Source of the DNA: Marinigracilibium pacificum
GTDB lineage: Bacteria > Bacteroidota > Bacteroidia > Cytophagales > Cyclobacteriaceae
Reading direction: 5' to 3'
NCBI RefSeq assembly: GCF_012926615.1
Contig: NZ_JABBNU010000010.1
Coordinates: forward strand, 178,629 to 242,628
Length of the DNA: 64,000 nucleotides
Shown here: positions 17,567-28,648 of the stretch, one piece after another
Layout of the letters: every line of letters begins with the position of its first letter
How positions within the stretch are numbered: the first letter of the stretch is position 1
Notes under the pieces: model-generated
Database searches by the model: none
What the model was told of the DNA's origin: nothing
Seen by the model: the letters and a program-made list of their open reading frames with translations, nothing else
Position numbers and translations under genes: made by a program

Positions 17567-19525
17567 TCCTTCAATTTGCCTTATCAGAGCTGAATAATAC
17601 TTATTCATATTTAAGGTTTCTACATTACCAATTATGAATAACTTCTTTTTAGCCCGTGTCAAAGCCACGTTAAGCCTTCGGTAATCCGTAAGAAAGCCAA
17701 TTCTTCCTTTATTATTTGATCTTACCAGAGACAATACTATTATTTCCTTTTCCCTGCCCTGAAAACCATCAATTGATTTGATTTCAAGCCCTTGAACATC
17801 TATTATTTTCTTTAGTAAGCTCACTTGTCCTTCGTATGGGCTAATTACACCTATATCTTCAGGAAAAACTCTAGAAAATAATAGAGCATCAATTACTTTT
17901 TTAACCTCACTAGCCTCCTCTTCATTGTAATAAGAATATGCCCCTTCCTTTTTTGCCTCTTTCCCGGCAACATTTATCAAAGAAACAGGTAAATCAGGTC
18001 GGATCAGACTATAATTTTGAGGGTCGTAGAATTTATCAGGTGAATTAAAACCGTTCAAATCCTTAAGCAGCTTATCTTTTGCTGATTCCGCGGCTTCTAA
18101 TTGTCCCCCATAAAATGCCCTGTTGGAAAATTTCATAATCTCGGAATTCATACGATACTGAACTTCCAGCATGACACTAGAGGTTTTATATCCGTTTATC
18201 CATCTTTCGAAAAGTGATAGAAGTAAAGCCTCAGCCTCTTCACAAATCACTGTCGGAGGTAATTGCTTATGATCGCCTGCCATTATCCACTTCTTTGACT
18301 TGGTCATTGATATTAAGGATGATGGTTCTACAGATTGAGTACATTCATCAATTACCGTCACATCAAATTTGTATGGCTCTAAAACCTCACCTCCGGCAGC
18401 ACTATTGGTTGATAAAACTATCTGAGCAGAGTTTATTAAATCACTCACTGCTTCTTCTTCTAACTTTTTGGCGTCGTCAACAAGCTTATTAACATTTTGC
18501 TGAATCTTTAGCCAATTAGCCATTCGATGGATCTTCTGAATTGGAATTCCTCGTGAAGTAGTCTTGTTTCGTGAAAATTTTAATATCTCCTGATCAGATA
18601 ATCCTCTCCTGTTTTGCCCGTTAGGGACAGTAAACTTCTCCTGATCTTGTTTTAATTCATGTATAGTATTCCAAATGGCTGTAGCAGATTGAAAACCTTC
18701 TGTATTTTGAATCTGATAATCCAGACAAACTGGTATTAATTCAGGATGAATCCTGGCCGGATTTCCAATTCTTAACACCTTAACACCATATTTTATCAGC
18801 TTTTCTACCATATTATCCACTGCAGTATTTGAATCTGCAGTTGCCAGCACCTTATTTCCATTTTTTACATGCTGAATCATTATTTCAGTTAAGGTGGTAG
18901 TTTTACCTGTTCCCGGAGGTCCATGCAATAGAAATATATTCTTTGATTCAAGAGATTTCTTAACTGCAAATTTTTGCTTCTCGTTTAGATTCTGATTAAT
19001 AAATTCCGGGTCAACCACACTATTACTATCAACTTCCGGATCTCTATGAAATAGCAATAAATCTGATAAAACCTGGTGAGGCTTAAGTTTACCTACTGCT
19101 TCAGACATTCTTTTAAACGTCACATCATTGGCATACAGGTCAACCCTTACTCCCTTACCATATACATAATGTGGAGGCATTGTTTGATAAGCTACAGTAA
19201 TGGTCCCCTTTGTTAATTCTGTAACAACTGCATGCTCTTCTTTTCCTGAAGGGTTTCCGCTGCTTAAAATCACTAGATCTCCAACACTTATTTGAGTATC
19301 AGGTAGTTTCCCCCTTCCACCCAGTCTAACGAGATAAGTCCCACCTAATCCAGTACCGGCATCCTTACCTCTGACATCCAAAATAGCTCTTCCTCTCCTT
19401 TGACGCTCCTTTCCAGATAATGTCCTGATTTCCATTAACTGAGTTGCCATTTCCTCTTCACGCTCTAATTCAATGAGGCTCTTAAAATACTTTTGATAGA
19501 GCTTTATGTTTTTAATTTCTCTCAA
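17537..19525 (-). CDS. UPF1/IGHMBP2-like superfamily 1 helicase
   Basis: A 662-residue SF1B helicase. It has an N-terminal beta-barrel region, Walker A HGPPGTGKTTT (about residue 195), Walker B as VIDECTQ (about 392, DECT in place of DEAD), GDHKQLPPT, the YRM motif, SIDGFQGREKEIIVLS and YRRLNVALTRAKKKL. Homologues such as Smubp-2 unwind DNA and RNA from 5' to 3'. Nucleic-acid substrate and pathway are unknown. Neighbouring SMUG2 suggests, weakly, a DNA-repair setting. Confidence 0.85.
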   Translation of the reverse strand: MREIKNIKLYQKYFKSLIELEREEEMATQLMEIRTLSGKERQRRGRAILDVRGKDAGTGLGGTYLVRLGGRGKLPDTQISVGDLVILSSGNPSGKEEHAVVTELTKGTITVAYQTMPPHYVYGKGVRVDLYANDVTFKRMSEAVGKLKPHQVLSDLLLFHRDPEVDSNSVVDPEFINQNLNEKQKFAVKKSLESKNIFLLHGPPGTGKTTTLTEIMIQHVKNGNKVLATADSNTAVDNMVEKLIKYGVKVLRIGNPARIHPELIPVCLDYQIQNTEGFQSATAIWNTIHELKQDQEKFTVPNGQNRRGLSDQEILKFSRNKTTSRGIPIQKIHRMANWLKIQQNVNKLVDDAKKLEEEAVSDLINSAQIVLSTNSAAGGEVLEPYKFDVTVIDECTQSVEPSSLISMTKSKKWIMAGDHKQLPPTVICEEAEALLLSLFERWINGYKTSSVMLEVQYRMNSEIMKFSNRAFYGGQLEAAESAKDKLLKDLNGFNSPDKFYDPQNYSLIRPDLPVSLINVAGKEAKKEGAYSYYNEEEASEVKKVIDALLFSRVFPEDIGVISPYEGQVSLLKKIIDVQGLEIKSIDGFQGREKEIIVLSLVRSNNKGRIGFLTDYRRLNVALTRAKKKLFIIGNVETLNMNKYYSALIRQIEGSDLSVNIDD

Positions 19526-19580
19526 TCCGCTATGCTTTTATCATTTTAAAAAATACCTCTACCTCAATCTAAATTGATAT

Positions 19581-19598
19581 ACATAAGTATACTGAATA
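19581..19598 (+). repeat. Dispersed inverted-repeat motif, copy 2 (one mismatch in core)
   Basis: The core AAGTATACTGAATA (19585-19598) matches the 14-base family core at 13 positions. It lies in the short gap between the helicase start (19525) and the end of paiB. Confidence 0.55.
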
Positions 19599-19637
19599 AG
19601 AAGTAATTATATTAGGTTAACTGAATAATAATTAGAA

Positions 19638-20249
19638 TCATTTAACTTGATTAATAAGATTCTTAAGTTCGTTTGTAAACCTGATATCACGATCATCCTC
19701 TTTCATAACATTGTTAACTACTAGTTGATCATCAATTGTTTTATCTTGTGATAGTTTAAACCTGTTAACAATCGAATCAACTTTTATTTTGAAACCTTTT
19801 ATATATGGCACAAGATGATTTATTCTCTCATCTTCTGGTTCAAGTTTCCAGTTTTTTGAATCAAGCCTGTCTGTCATAGTAACTAATAACTTCCCACTTT
19901 CCGAATCAGACAAAAACTCACAAGTACCAGTAACTTCAACATAAGCATAATTCCAGGTAGGCAACTGTTTCTTTGAAATATAATCATTTGGCGAGATGTA
20001 AGTATCAGGACCTTTAAATATCACCTTTAGTGTTCCTTTTTCAAGATTATTTACTTGGGGATTATTTCCATCAATATGTCCTAGTAAGTAAAGCTCATTG
20101 CCTTGAATTTCTGCGATCAGAGGCATAAAAGTGATATCCGGAATACCGGATTCATTTGTAGAAACTACCATAGCCAATGGAAATAACTCAATCAGTCTCA
20201 ATGACATATCATGGTCAGCTTCTCTATAGTGTACAGGAGGGTATTTCAT
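19638..20249 (-). CDS. FMN-binding split-barrel protein, PaiB family
   Basis: A 203-residue PaiB-type protein: PPVHYREAD at the start, LAMVVSTNESGIPDITFMPL forming the flavin-binding strand, and PTWNYAYVEVTG, all characteristic of the family. In Bacillus PaiB is a negative regulator linked to sporulation and protease genes, but the split-barrel FMN fold is enzyme-like and the true role here is unknown. It is monocistronic. The downstream gap contains a copy of the dispersed motif. Confidence 0.85.
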   Translation of the reverse strand: MKYPPVHYREADHDMSLRLIELFPLAMVVSTNESGIPDITFMPLIAEIQGNELYLLGHIDGNNPQVNNLEKGTLKVIFKGPDTYISPNDYISKKQLPTWNYAYVEVTGTCEFLSDSESGKLLVTMTDRLDSKNWKLEPEDERINHLVPYIKGFKIKVDSIVNRFKLSQDKTIDDQLVVNNVMKEDDRDIRFTNELKNLINQVK

Positions 20250-20294
20250 AAATAAGTTAATTTATATAGCACAGATCAAGATCGATCGGTTTGA

Positions 20295-21968
<1,674 letters not shown>

Positions 21969-21991
21969 AAAATAAGATTTCAATTAAAAGT

Positions 21992-22020
21992 AAAAGCCGG
22001 ATTAATTAAATCCGGCTTTT
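21992..22020 (+). terminator. Rho-independent terminator
   Basis: An 11-base stem (AAAAGCCGGAT with ATCCGGCTTTT) around a short AT loop, with a T-rich tail. It ends the ABC-F gene and also serves the convergent DUF6495-like gene. Confidence 0.85.
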
Positions 22021-22027
22021 TTAATGG

Positions 22028-22498
22028 TTAGTCAGGCAATATCTGTATCAGGGTTTTAAAATACTTTCCATCATCTGGTAAACAGCCTTTCTCTACCAGA
22101 TCGAAAATCTCTTCTTCCCTACTCTTTGTATATTTTTTTGTTGAAGTATAAACTTCCATGCTTTTTAATGCTTCATTGTCAATTTGTGCCAAAGGAGTTT
22201 GAGTTAAATCAATATTTCCATTTGTTGACTGAATTGAAATTAGCACCATATTACTGGCAGTAAATCTGAATGCAGTAATGCTTTTGGGATCAACCTTAAC
22301 AGCAAAATTAACTCTTCTCATCCACTGCTCATACATTACTTCACTAAACCAGGCTATTATTTCATCGGCTTTTTCAGGCTCCTCCTCCTTTATTGTTTTC
22401 CATTCTTCACCAGTAATAGTTTGTACCGATAAAAACTCAATAAACTCGTCCTTCAGATTTTCAAGCTCAGTTTTTGTCAGCTTCCTGTATTTTTTCAT
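22028..22498 (-). CDS. DUF6495-like protein of unknown function
   Basis: A 156-residue acidic protein, TKTELENLKDEFIEFLSVQTITGEEW, then IIAWFSEVMYEQWMRRVNFAVKVD. I think this is the DUF6495 family of Bacteroidota but cannot be certain. It overlaps the RhlE-type helicase stop by four bases, so translation is coupled and the protein may be an accessory of the helicase; that link is inference. Confidence 0.7.
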   Translation of the reverse strand: MKKYRKLTKTELENLKDEFIEFLSVQTITGEEWKTIKEEEPEKADEIIAWFSEVMYEQWMRRVNFAVKVDPKSITAFRFTASNMVLISIQSTNGNIDLTQTPLAQIDNEALKSMEVYTSTKKYTKSREEEIFDLVEKGCLPDDGKYFKTLIQILPD

Positions 22499-23814
22499 CC
22501 TTCTGCTTTCTTTTGGGGATTATTTCTATTCCCCCTATTATTGTTTGGTTTCCCTCCCTGTTTTTTTCCTTTGTAAAATTTGTTATTTCCTCCCTTATTT
22601 GAAGGTCCTCCCCCTTTGTTTTTATCAAACTTCCTGAAATTTTTCCTTTTATTTCCGGCTGGAGGTCTCTTTTCTATTACAGGGCTTTCTCCTAATGATT
22701 CTGGTAAAATTCCTCTTGGAACTTCCATCCCTATCATTCGTTCAATCTTGAATAGCTTACGCTGATCATCTTCATTAATAAAAGTTACAGCCTTACCTGT
22801 TCTTGAAGCTCTGGCAGTTCTTCCTACTCTGTGAACATAATCTTCAGGATCAGAAGGAGAATCATAGTTTACAACCAAATCTATACCATCCACATCAATA
22901 CCACGAGCAAGGATGTCTGTACCAATTAGAACCCTTACTTGCTTATTCTTGAAATCACGCATTAAAGACTCTCTTTCAGGTTGCTCCAGATCTGAATGAA
23001 ATGCTTTCACATTATATTTCTTCCTGATAAGCTCCTTTTCAAGATCTTTAACAATTTCTTTTCGGGATGCAAAGATAATTATACTTTCAAAATCACCATG
23101 ATCAAGAAGCTGCATTAACAAAGGTGTCTTCTGTTTATTATAAACCGAATACACAACCTGTTCAACTCCTTCTGCTGGCTTTGATATTGAAATATTAACT
23201 TCTGCAGGATTATGTAAAATCTTATTTGCAAGTTCCCTGATCTTCTTAGGCATTGTAGCACTAAATAAGAGTGTCTGTCGCTTCTTTGGAATAAAAGAAA
23301 TGATTCTTACGATATCATCATAAAAACCCATATCAAGCATCCTGTCAGCTTCATCCAGTACTAAATGTTGCAAATCAGAAAAATCAAAATCAATTGTATT
23401 TAGCTGTGACAATAATCTTCCGGGAGTGGCTACAATTATATCTACTCCCTGTTTCATTGCATGCTTTTGTCGTGTCCAGGTTGCACCATCACCACCACCA
23501 TAAATAGGAATTGATGATGTGTTAGTAAAATATCCAAACCCCTGAAGCTGCTGATCAATTTGCTGAACTAATTCCCTTGTTGGTGCTAGTATCAATGTAT
23601 TGATCTTGTTTGAACCTCTGTTAGTAATATTATTTAATACTGGTAATAGATAAGCAGCAGTCTTTCCTGTACCTGTCTGTGCACAACCTATCAAATCTCT
23701 ACCTTGAAGTACTATTGGAATAGCCTGCTCCTGTATTGGAGTTGCATTTTCAAACCCCATAGACATTAGTCCATCTATCAGGGTTTCATTTAATTTAAGT
23801 TCTTGAAATTTCAA
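22495..23814 (-). CDS. DEAD-box RNA helicase, RhlE-like
   Basis: A 439-residue DEAD-box helicase with all motifs: GFENATPIQEQAIP (Q motif), AQTGTGKTA, PTRELVQQ, TPGRL, VLDEADRMLDMGF, SATMP, ARGIDVDGIDLVVNYD and HRVGRTARA. The C-terminal 70 residues are a low-complexity, lysine/glycine/asparagine-rich tail (KGGGPSNKGGNNK...NNRGNRNN) typical for RNA tethering in RhlE. It probably acts in ribosome assembly or cold-induced RNA remodelling. Confidence 0.93.
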   Translation of the reverse strand: MKFQELKLNETLIDGLMSMGFENATPIQEQAIPIVLQGRDLIGCAQTGTGKTAAYLLPVLNNITNRGSNKINTLILAPTRELVQQIDQQLQGFGYFTNTSSIPIYGGGDGATWTRQKHAMKQGVDIIVATPGRLLSQLNTIDFDFSDLQHLVLDEADRMLDMGFYDDIVRIISFIPKKRQTLLFSATMPKKIRELANKILHNPAEVNISISKPAEGVEQVVYSVYNKQKTPLLMQLLDHGDFESIIIFASRKEIVKDLEKELIRKKYNVKAFHSDLEQPERESLMRDFKNKQVRVLIGTDILARGIDVDGIDLVVNYDSPSDPEDYVHRVGRTARASRTGKAVTFINEDDQRKLFKIERMIGMEVPRGILPESLGESPVIEKRPPAGNKRKNFRKFDKNKGGGPSNKGGNNKFYKGKKQGGKPNNNRGNRNNPQKKAEG

Positions 23815-23973
23815 ATGATCTTATTTTAATAATATGTAAATCTTAACCTAAAACAATTATTTGATTTACCAAAAAGTATATCAGGTTAATAAACAAATGA
23901 TATACATTTTTCAAATTTAATCCTATAAAAATTAAATTGTATTATCATTTACCAATAATAAATTATCACCTCT

Positions 23974-24585
23974 ATGAAATGCAGGATTGTTTTAATTCTT
24001 TTTTTTACAATACTTTACTTTAACTGTAATTCTCAGGAAATTAATTCGGCTTTAACTTCCCAATTGACTACATATAACCAAAATCGTAATCAAATTACCA
24101 AAACAGGAATGATAATTTTGGGTACATGGGCATTGTCTAATATTGCCTTAAACGGAGGGCTACTTTTACGAAACGGCAATTTAAACCAGGAAAATAAATA
24201 CTTCATGCAAATGAATATTTACTGGAATACAGTAAATTTAGTAATTGCAGGCTATGGATTATACAACACCATCAATGGGGATGCTTATTTATCTCCTATT
24301 GAAAGCCTCGCTGAGCAAAATAAGATAGAAAAAATATTACTTTTCAATACAGGATTAGATGTTGCATACATTATGGGAGGACTGTGGTTACAGGAAAAGG
24401 GCAATTCTAAACACTCTGAAAGATTGAAAGGCTATGGTAAATCGTTAATTCTTCAGGGAAGCTTTTTAATTAGTTTTGATCTGATATTTTACTTGATTCA
24501 TAAAAACCATTCTGATAATCTTGAAAAGATATTAAGCACTTTTCAAATAACTCAAAATGGACCAGGATTTAAATTCATCTTTTAA
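23974..24585 (+). CDS. DUF6992-like membrane protein
   Basis: A 203-residue protein with a signal sequence (MKCRIVLILFFTILYFNCNSQ) and about four hydrophobic segments, including GMIILGTWALSNIALNGGLLL, MNIYWNTVNLVIAGYGLYNT and LILQGSFLISFDLIFYLI. It resembles DUF6992 proteins of Bacteroidota, which have no known function. It overlaps the next gene by a single base. Confidence 0.7.
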   Translation: MKCRIVLILFFTILYFNCNSQEINSALTSQLTTYNQNRNQITKTGMIILGTWALSNIALNGGLLLRNGNLNQENKYFMQMNIYWNTVNLVIAGYGLYNTINGDAYLSPIESLAEQNKIEKILLFNTGLDVAYIMGGLWLQEKGNSKHSERLKGYGKSLILQGSFLISFDLIFYLIHKNHSDNLEKILSTFQITQNGPGFKFIF

Positions 24586-25034
24586 TGAAAACATTAGTTT
24601 ATTTAGTATTCTTAATAATATCACCCATTTATCTGGGTCAGAAAGATAACCTTGACAAGGTACTAAAGGATGCGGCGTCTAAAAACAGAATCTTGGTCAT
24701 AGCTGCAGAAAAAGAAAAACATTCTCTAATTAGGGAACAGTACACCATTTGGAAAAAGGATACTGAAGGCTTTAAAGAAAGAGATTTAATTATAATTATA
24801 CCTTCTGAAGCACACTGGATGATAAAGTCATACCCTTCATCAATACCTACTTATTATGTTCCTAATAAGAAACTGATCCAGCATTTCGAATTAGATTCCG
24901 GTCAATTATCAGTGGTTCTTATTGGAAAAGACACAGGAATAAAGGACATATCCCATGAAATTAACCAAAGTAATTATTGGTTTGATTTAATTGATAAAAT
25001 GCCAATGAGAAAAACAGAAATGAATAATAATTAG
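24585..25034 (+). CDS. DUF4174 protein
   Basis: A 149-residue protein with a hydrophobic N-terminus (MKTLVYLVFLIISPIYL). It ends with VVLIGKDTGIKDISHE, then WFDLIDKMPMRKTEM, the signature of DUF4174, a thioredoxin-like fold without the cysteine pair. Function is unknown. It is co-transcribed with the DUF6992-like membrane protein (one-base overlap) and converges with the OpuF gene. Confidence 0.8.
   Translation: MKTLVYLVFLIISPIYLGQKDNLDKVLKDAASKNRILVIAAEKEKHSLIREQYTIWKKDTEGFKERDLIIIIPSEAHWMIKSYPSSIPTYYVPNKKLIQHFELDSGQLSVVLIGKDTGIKDISHEINQSNYWFDLIDKMPMRKTEMNNN
24599..24616 (+). repeat. Dispersed inverted-repeat motif, copy 3 (one mismatch), in a gene
   Basis: The core TAGTATTCTTAATA (24603-24616) matches the family core at 13 of 14 positions. 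It lies at the beginning of the DUF4174 coding region. Confidence 0.5.
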
Positions 25035-26596
25035 TTTTGGGCCCTTTCTGAAAGATCTGATATTGTCTTTAAATTATTCTTTTCAGCAAATTCTTTTCTA
25101 ACCATTAAAGCAAAAGTATTATTAAATCCTAGTTCGTTTAATAGTATGAAATTAAATCTTCTTGCAGATTCTTTAGACACATAATTAAAAACACTTCTTC
25201 TGTCAAACTCAAGTGAATCAATAATCCTCTGTTCTGGCTGTAACATTAAAAGCAAAGCTGTCCCGGTATATTCAGGGTAAATATCTATTTCATCATTTTT
25301 CATCGCTTCCATTAAAAGCTTGGTTCCTCCAAATCCAAATAGCCTTTCTACAGTCAAATCAGACTGGTATTCAATAAGTATTGAAATAATATTTGATAGA
25401 ATATAGCTCTCTGTAAATGCCTTAGAACCAACTTTAATAACACCTGAAGTGCTAAATTTATTTTTTGAATGTATATTCAATAAATTTTTATTTTCAAGAT
25501 ATTGAAGTGCGACTTCTTCTGGTGTTCTCTTAAGAATATCAACTTGATAATTCAATGCTGTCATTGTACTATCATCGATTATAATTTGTTCCAGAATATC
25601 TTCAATAAAAGGATATCTATTCAGCACCTCCCTCCTTACAAATGGTGCAGCATAATAGGGAGGAAAATATGACTCATCATCTTCAAGGGAATAAAAACCA
25701 AATTCCATAATTCTTCCATCTGTCGAAAAGCCACTTATAACATCAACTTCCTTTTCATTTAAGGCTTTATACATCAAACCGATCTCCAATTCAATGTAGT
25801 CCATTTCAAAATTGTATTTACTAAATAGCCCTCTTAACCCATCTTCTCTTTCTATAAACTCCGAAGGGAAACCACCGACAAATCTGGTTTTATTTTTTAA
25901 TCCATCTACCAAAACAAACGATGCTACAATTACGATTGTGAAGACAGCCGCTACAAGTGAAAGCCTTATCAATTGTCTAGAGCGTAATTTAGTTAATTTG
26001 CCAAGACCAAAGTCAAATGCTAATGCAAGTAATGAGGCTGGTATTGCCCCGGCAAGAATCATATTACTATTATTGAGTTGGATTCCTTTGAAGATAAACT
26101 CCCCTAACCCTCCTGCACCAATAAGAGCACTTAAAGTAGCTACCCCAACATTAATAACAGATGCTGTCCTGATGCCTGCAAAAATAACTGGCAAAGCAAT
26201 CGGCAGCTTTATATTAAACAATACTTGTTTATGTGTCATTCCCATTCCTTTCCCCGCTTCAATTACAGCTTCATCAACCCCATCAATTCCGGCAAACGTA
26301 TTTCTTACTATTGGTAATAATGCATAGAGAAATAAAGCTGCGATAGCAGGGACTTTCCCTATTCCCAAAATAGGAATCATAAAACCTAATAACGCAAGAC
26401 TAGGAATAGTTTGAACAACATTAACTAAGGAAATAACCGGACTGCTTAATTTTCGTTTTTCAGAAATAATTATTCCTATTGTAACGCCAATAATAATTGC
26501 AATAAACAAACTAATTAGAGTAAGATAGATATGCTCGAAAGTCTGAGTTATAATCTCAGTTTTTTGATCAATAATGAATTGAAGAAAGTCAATCAT
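25031..26596 (-). CDS. Osmolyte ABC transporter, fused permease and substrate-binding protein
   Basis: The first ~220 residues form a six-helix ABC permease (EAGKGMGMTHKQVLFNIKLPIALPVIFAGIRTA contains the EAA loop). The remaining ~290 residues are a solute-binding domain, starting after the membrane region (KTRFVGGFPSEFIERE) and continuing through VGSKAFTESYILSNI and DIYPEYTGTALLLML, characteristic of the glycine betaine/choline (OpuC/OpuF) family. The split resembles OpuA/OpuF transporters, where binding protein and permease are one chain. Likely substrates are betaine, choline or related osmolytes. Confidence 0.9.
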   Translation of the reverse strand: MIDFLQFIIDQKTEIITQTFEHIYLTLISLFIAIIIGVTIGIIISEKRKLSSPVISLVNVVQTIPSLALLGFMIPILGIGKVPAIAALFLYALLPIVRNTFAGIDGVDEAVIEAGKGMGMTHKQVLFNIKLPIALPVIFAGIRTASVINVGVATLSALIGAGGLGEFIFKGIQLNNSNMILAGAIPASLLALAFDFGLGKLTKLRSRQLIRLSLVAAVFTIVIVASFVLVDGLKNKTRFVGGFPSEFIEREDGLRGLFSKYNFEMDYIELEIGLMYKALNEKEVDVISGFSTDGRIMEFGFYSLEDDESYFPPYYAAPFVRREVLNRYPFIEDILEQIIIDDSTMTALNYQVDILKRTPEEVALQYLENKNLLNIHSKNKFSTSGVIKVGSKAFTESYILSNIISILIEYQSDLTVERLFGFGGTKLLMEAMKNDEIDIYPEYTGTALLLMLQPEQRIIDSLEFDRRSVFNYVSKESARRFNFILLNELGFNNTFALMVRKEFAEKNNLKTISDLSERAQN

Positions 26597-27492
26597 TAAT
26601 TTCTTGATTTATAATCAGACTTGAACATTTCGAATGCATTTAAAATATCAGTTCGTTGATCTGAAACACTCATTAGTTCTCTAATCGCCAATTTATCCTT
26701 ATGACCATTTAACACTGATATAAATGGTTTAATATCTTTTACTTTTACAGCCTGGAGTTCTAGCTCAAATCTGTTTTCATCAAAAAATTGTTTTACAAAA
26801 CTGTTATTTGGTGTAAAAAGCAGGTCCAAAACACTCCCTGCCTGCATCAATTCCCCCTCATGCAATAAAATGATAAGTTCTCCAAACTCAATAGCTTCCA
26901 TTATATTATGGGTAACTAATACTGATGTAAATCCCAGATCAGATTGTATTTGTAAAAAATCATTTCTTATATCTCGAGCTGTAAGTGGATCCAGAGCACC
27001 AAAAGGCTCATCCATTAACACTAATTCTGCCTGTCCGATTAAAGCCCTGGCTATTCCTACTCGTTGCTGTTCTCCTCCACTTAATTGATCTGGCATTTTT
27101 CCAAGGTAAGACTTATCTATTTTCACAAAATCAATAAGCATATCAAGTCTTTCTTCAGCCTCTTTCCTATTCATATTTATAAGTTCAGGAACTGTCATAA
27201 TATTTTCACGAACAGTTCTATGAGGAAACAAACCACCCTTCTGAATCATATATCCAATATTTCTTCTTAAAAGAACCGGGTTAAGATCATTTATGGTATC
27301 CCCATTCAAATAAATATCCCCTTTATCATGTTGTATAAGCTTATTTATAAGTTTGAGACTAGTAGTCTTTCCACTTCCACTTGTACCAAGAAAAACAATT
27401 CTGTTATAACTGGATGTATCAAAAGAAAGATCTTTTATTGCGGCCTTATTACCGAAATGTTTAAAAACATTATTAAATTGAATGTTCACCAT
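26596..27492 (-). CDS. Osmolyte ABC transporter ATP-binding protein
   Basis: A 298-residue ATPase with Walker A GTSGSGKTT, signature LSGGEQQRVGIARAL, Walker B LVLMDEPFGALDPLTARDI and the switch histidine VTHNIMEAI, close to OpuCA/ProV-type ATPases. It lacks the tandem CBS domains of many OpuCA homologues, having only a ~70-residue tail, which suggests that ionic-strength sensing, if any, is elsewhere. It overlaps the permease gene by one base and is the first of the two. Confidence 0.92.
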   Translation of the reverse strand: MVNIQFNNVFKHFGNKAAIKDLSFDTSSYNRIVFLGTSGSGKTTSLKLINKLIQHDKGDIYLNGDTINDLNPVLLRRNIGYMIQKGGLFPHRTVRENIMTVPELINMNRKEAEERLDMLIDFVKIDKSYLGKMPDQLSGGEQQRVGIARALIGQAELVLMDEPFGALDPLTARDIRNDFLQIQSDLGFTSVLVTHNIMEAIEFGELIILLHEGELMQAGSVLDLLFTPNNSFVKQFFDENRFELELQAVKVKDIKPFISVLNGHKDKLAIRELMSVSDQRTDILNAFEMFKSDYKSRN

Positions 27493-27618
27493 TAGCTATA
27501 ATAATACAGAATAAATTTCAGATTATTTAAAATATTATGCATGCAGACTTTAATTGTAAATTTTAAATCTTTACTTTTATAATTGAGCGAATTAGTTACA
27601 CATTTTTAAATATTTTTT

Positions 27619-28560
27619 ATGCAAAAAGAAAAATTAACCTATGAAATGGTTCAAAACATGGATCTGCCAAACATTATTGTTTACGCTGCTCCTGTAATGA
27701 TTTCACTGGTAATTATTGAATGGGCAGTGAGTTTCTATAAAAATAAAAATAAATATAATGGTAAAGACACAATTGCAGCTACTGTTGTAGGCCTGGTAAA
27801 TGTTGCTATTGGAGCGGGAATAAAAGTGATTACTTTCGGTATGGCAATTTTCTTTTATAACCTGGTTCCGTGGAGTGTACCGGCAACTTGGTGGTCTTTT
27901 ATACTTTGTATTGTATGGATTGACTTCTGGAGATATATGTCACATAGAATTGGTCACGAGAGCCGGTTTTGGTGGGCAACTCACATAACACATCATAGTT
28001 CTAAAAAATACAACCTCTCTGTTTCATTTAGACTTGGCTGGACTCAATACCTAAAAATTATATTTTTCATTCCAGTATTTATCATAGGATTTAACCCGGT
28101 TGTATTCTTCATTTGCCACCAGATTGAAGTATTATATCAATTCTGGATTCATAGTGCCTATATTAAAAAGCTTCCGAGACCTATCGAATATATATTTACA
28201 ACTCCTTCACATCACAGAGTTCATCATGCAACAAATCCTCAATACATTGATAAGAACTACGGTTCAACATTAATTATATGGGATAGAATGTTTGGAACAT
28301 TTGAACCTGAAGTTGAAACACCTGTTTATGGGATTACCAAAGAGCTTGACAAACCTTATAATCCTGTATACCTATGCTTTCATGAATGGAGTGATATAAT
28401 TAAAGATGTAAGAAGGGCTCGATCTATTAAAGAAGCATGGACATTAATATTTGCATCGCCTACAAGGATAAGTCAGTTACAGGAAGAAGGAAAATTACCT
28501 TCATCTGAAGCTGCATCAGATAACAGTGTACAAACTCGCAAACAAAAAAAGGCAGCTTAA
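27619..28560 (+). CDS. Sterol desaturase / fatty acid hydroxylase family protein
   Basis: A 313-residue integral membrane protein of the di-iron hydroxylase family. Histidine boxes are visible: HRIGH near residue 113, HITHHSSKKYN, HSAYI and HHRVHHATNPQYIDKNYGS. The eight histidines bind the di-iron centre. Several hydrophobic segments surround them. Family members hydroxylate or desaturate lipids such as sterols, carotenoids or sphingolipids; the substrate here is unknown. A convergent acyl-CoA desaturase follows across a shared terminator. Confidence 0.88.
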   Translation: MQKEKLTYEMVQNMDLPNIIVYAAPVMISLVIIEWAVSFYKNKNKYNGKDTIAATVVGLVNVAIGAGIKVITFGMAIFFYNLVPWSVPATWWSFILCIVWIDFWRYMSHRIGHESRFWWATHITHHSSKKYNLSVSFRLGWTQYLKIIFFIPVFIIGFNPVVFFICHQIEVLYQFWIHSAYIKKLPRPIEYIFTTPSHHRVHHATNPQYIDKNYGSTLIIWDRMFGTFEPEVETPVYGITKELDKPYNPVYLCFHEWSDIIKDVRRARSIKEAWTLIFASPTRISQLQEEGKLPSSEAASDNSVQTRKQKKAA

Positions 28561-28589
28561 GAAACCAATAATAAAATCTTAAATCAATA

Positions 28590-28620
28590 AAAAAGCACGA
28601 TCAAAATTGATCGTGCTTTT
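28590..28620. terminator. Bidirectional terminator between two membrane oxygenase genes
   Basis: Stem AAAAGCACGATCAA with TTGATCGTGCTTTT, A-rich and T-rich flanks on both strands, located between the hydroxylase end at 28560 and the desaturase end at 28649. Confidence 0.85.
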
Positions 28621-28648
28621 CATTTTTATGATATATCTAAATAACGTT

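Noticed and set aside
25812-26327. A 171-codon plus-strand frame
   Set aside because: It is antisense to the permease/binding-protein gene, which has clear family motifs; the antisense product is serine- and proline-rich with no domain.
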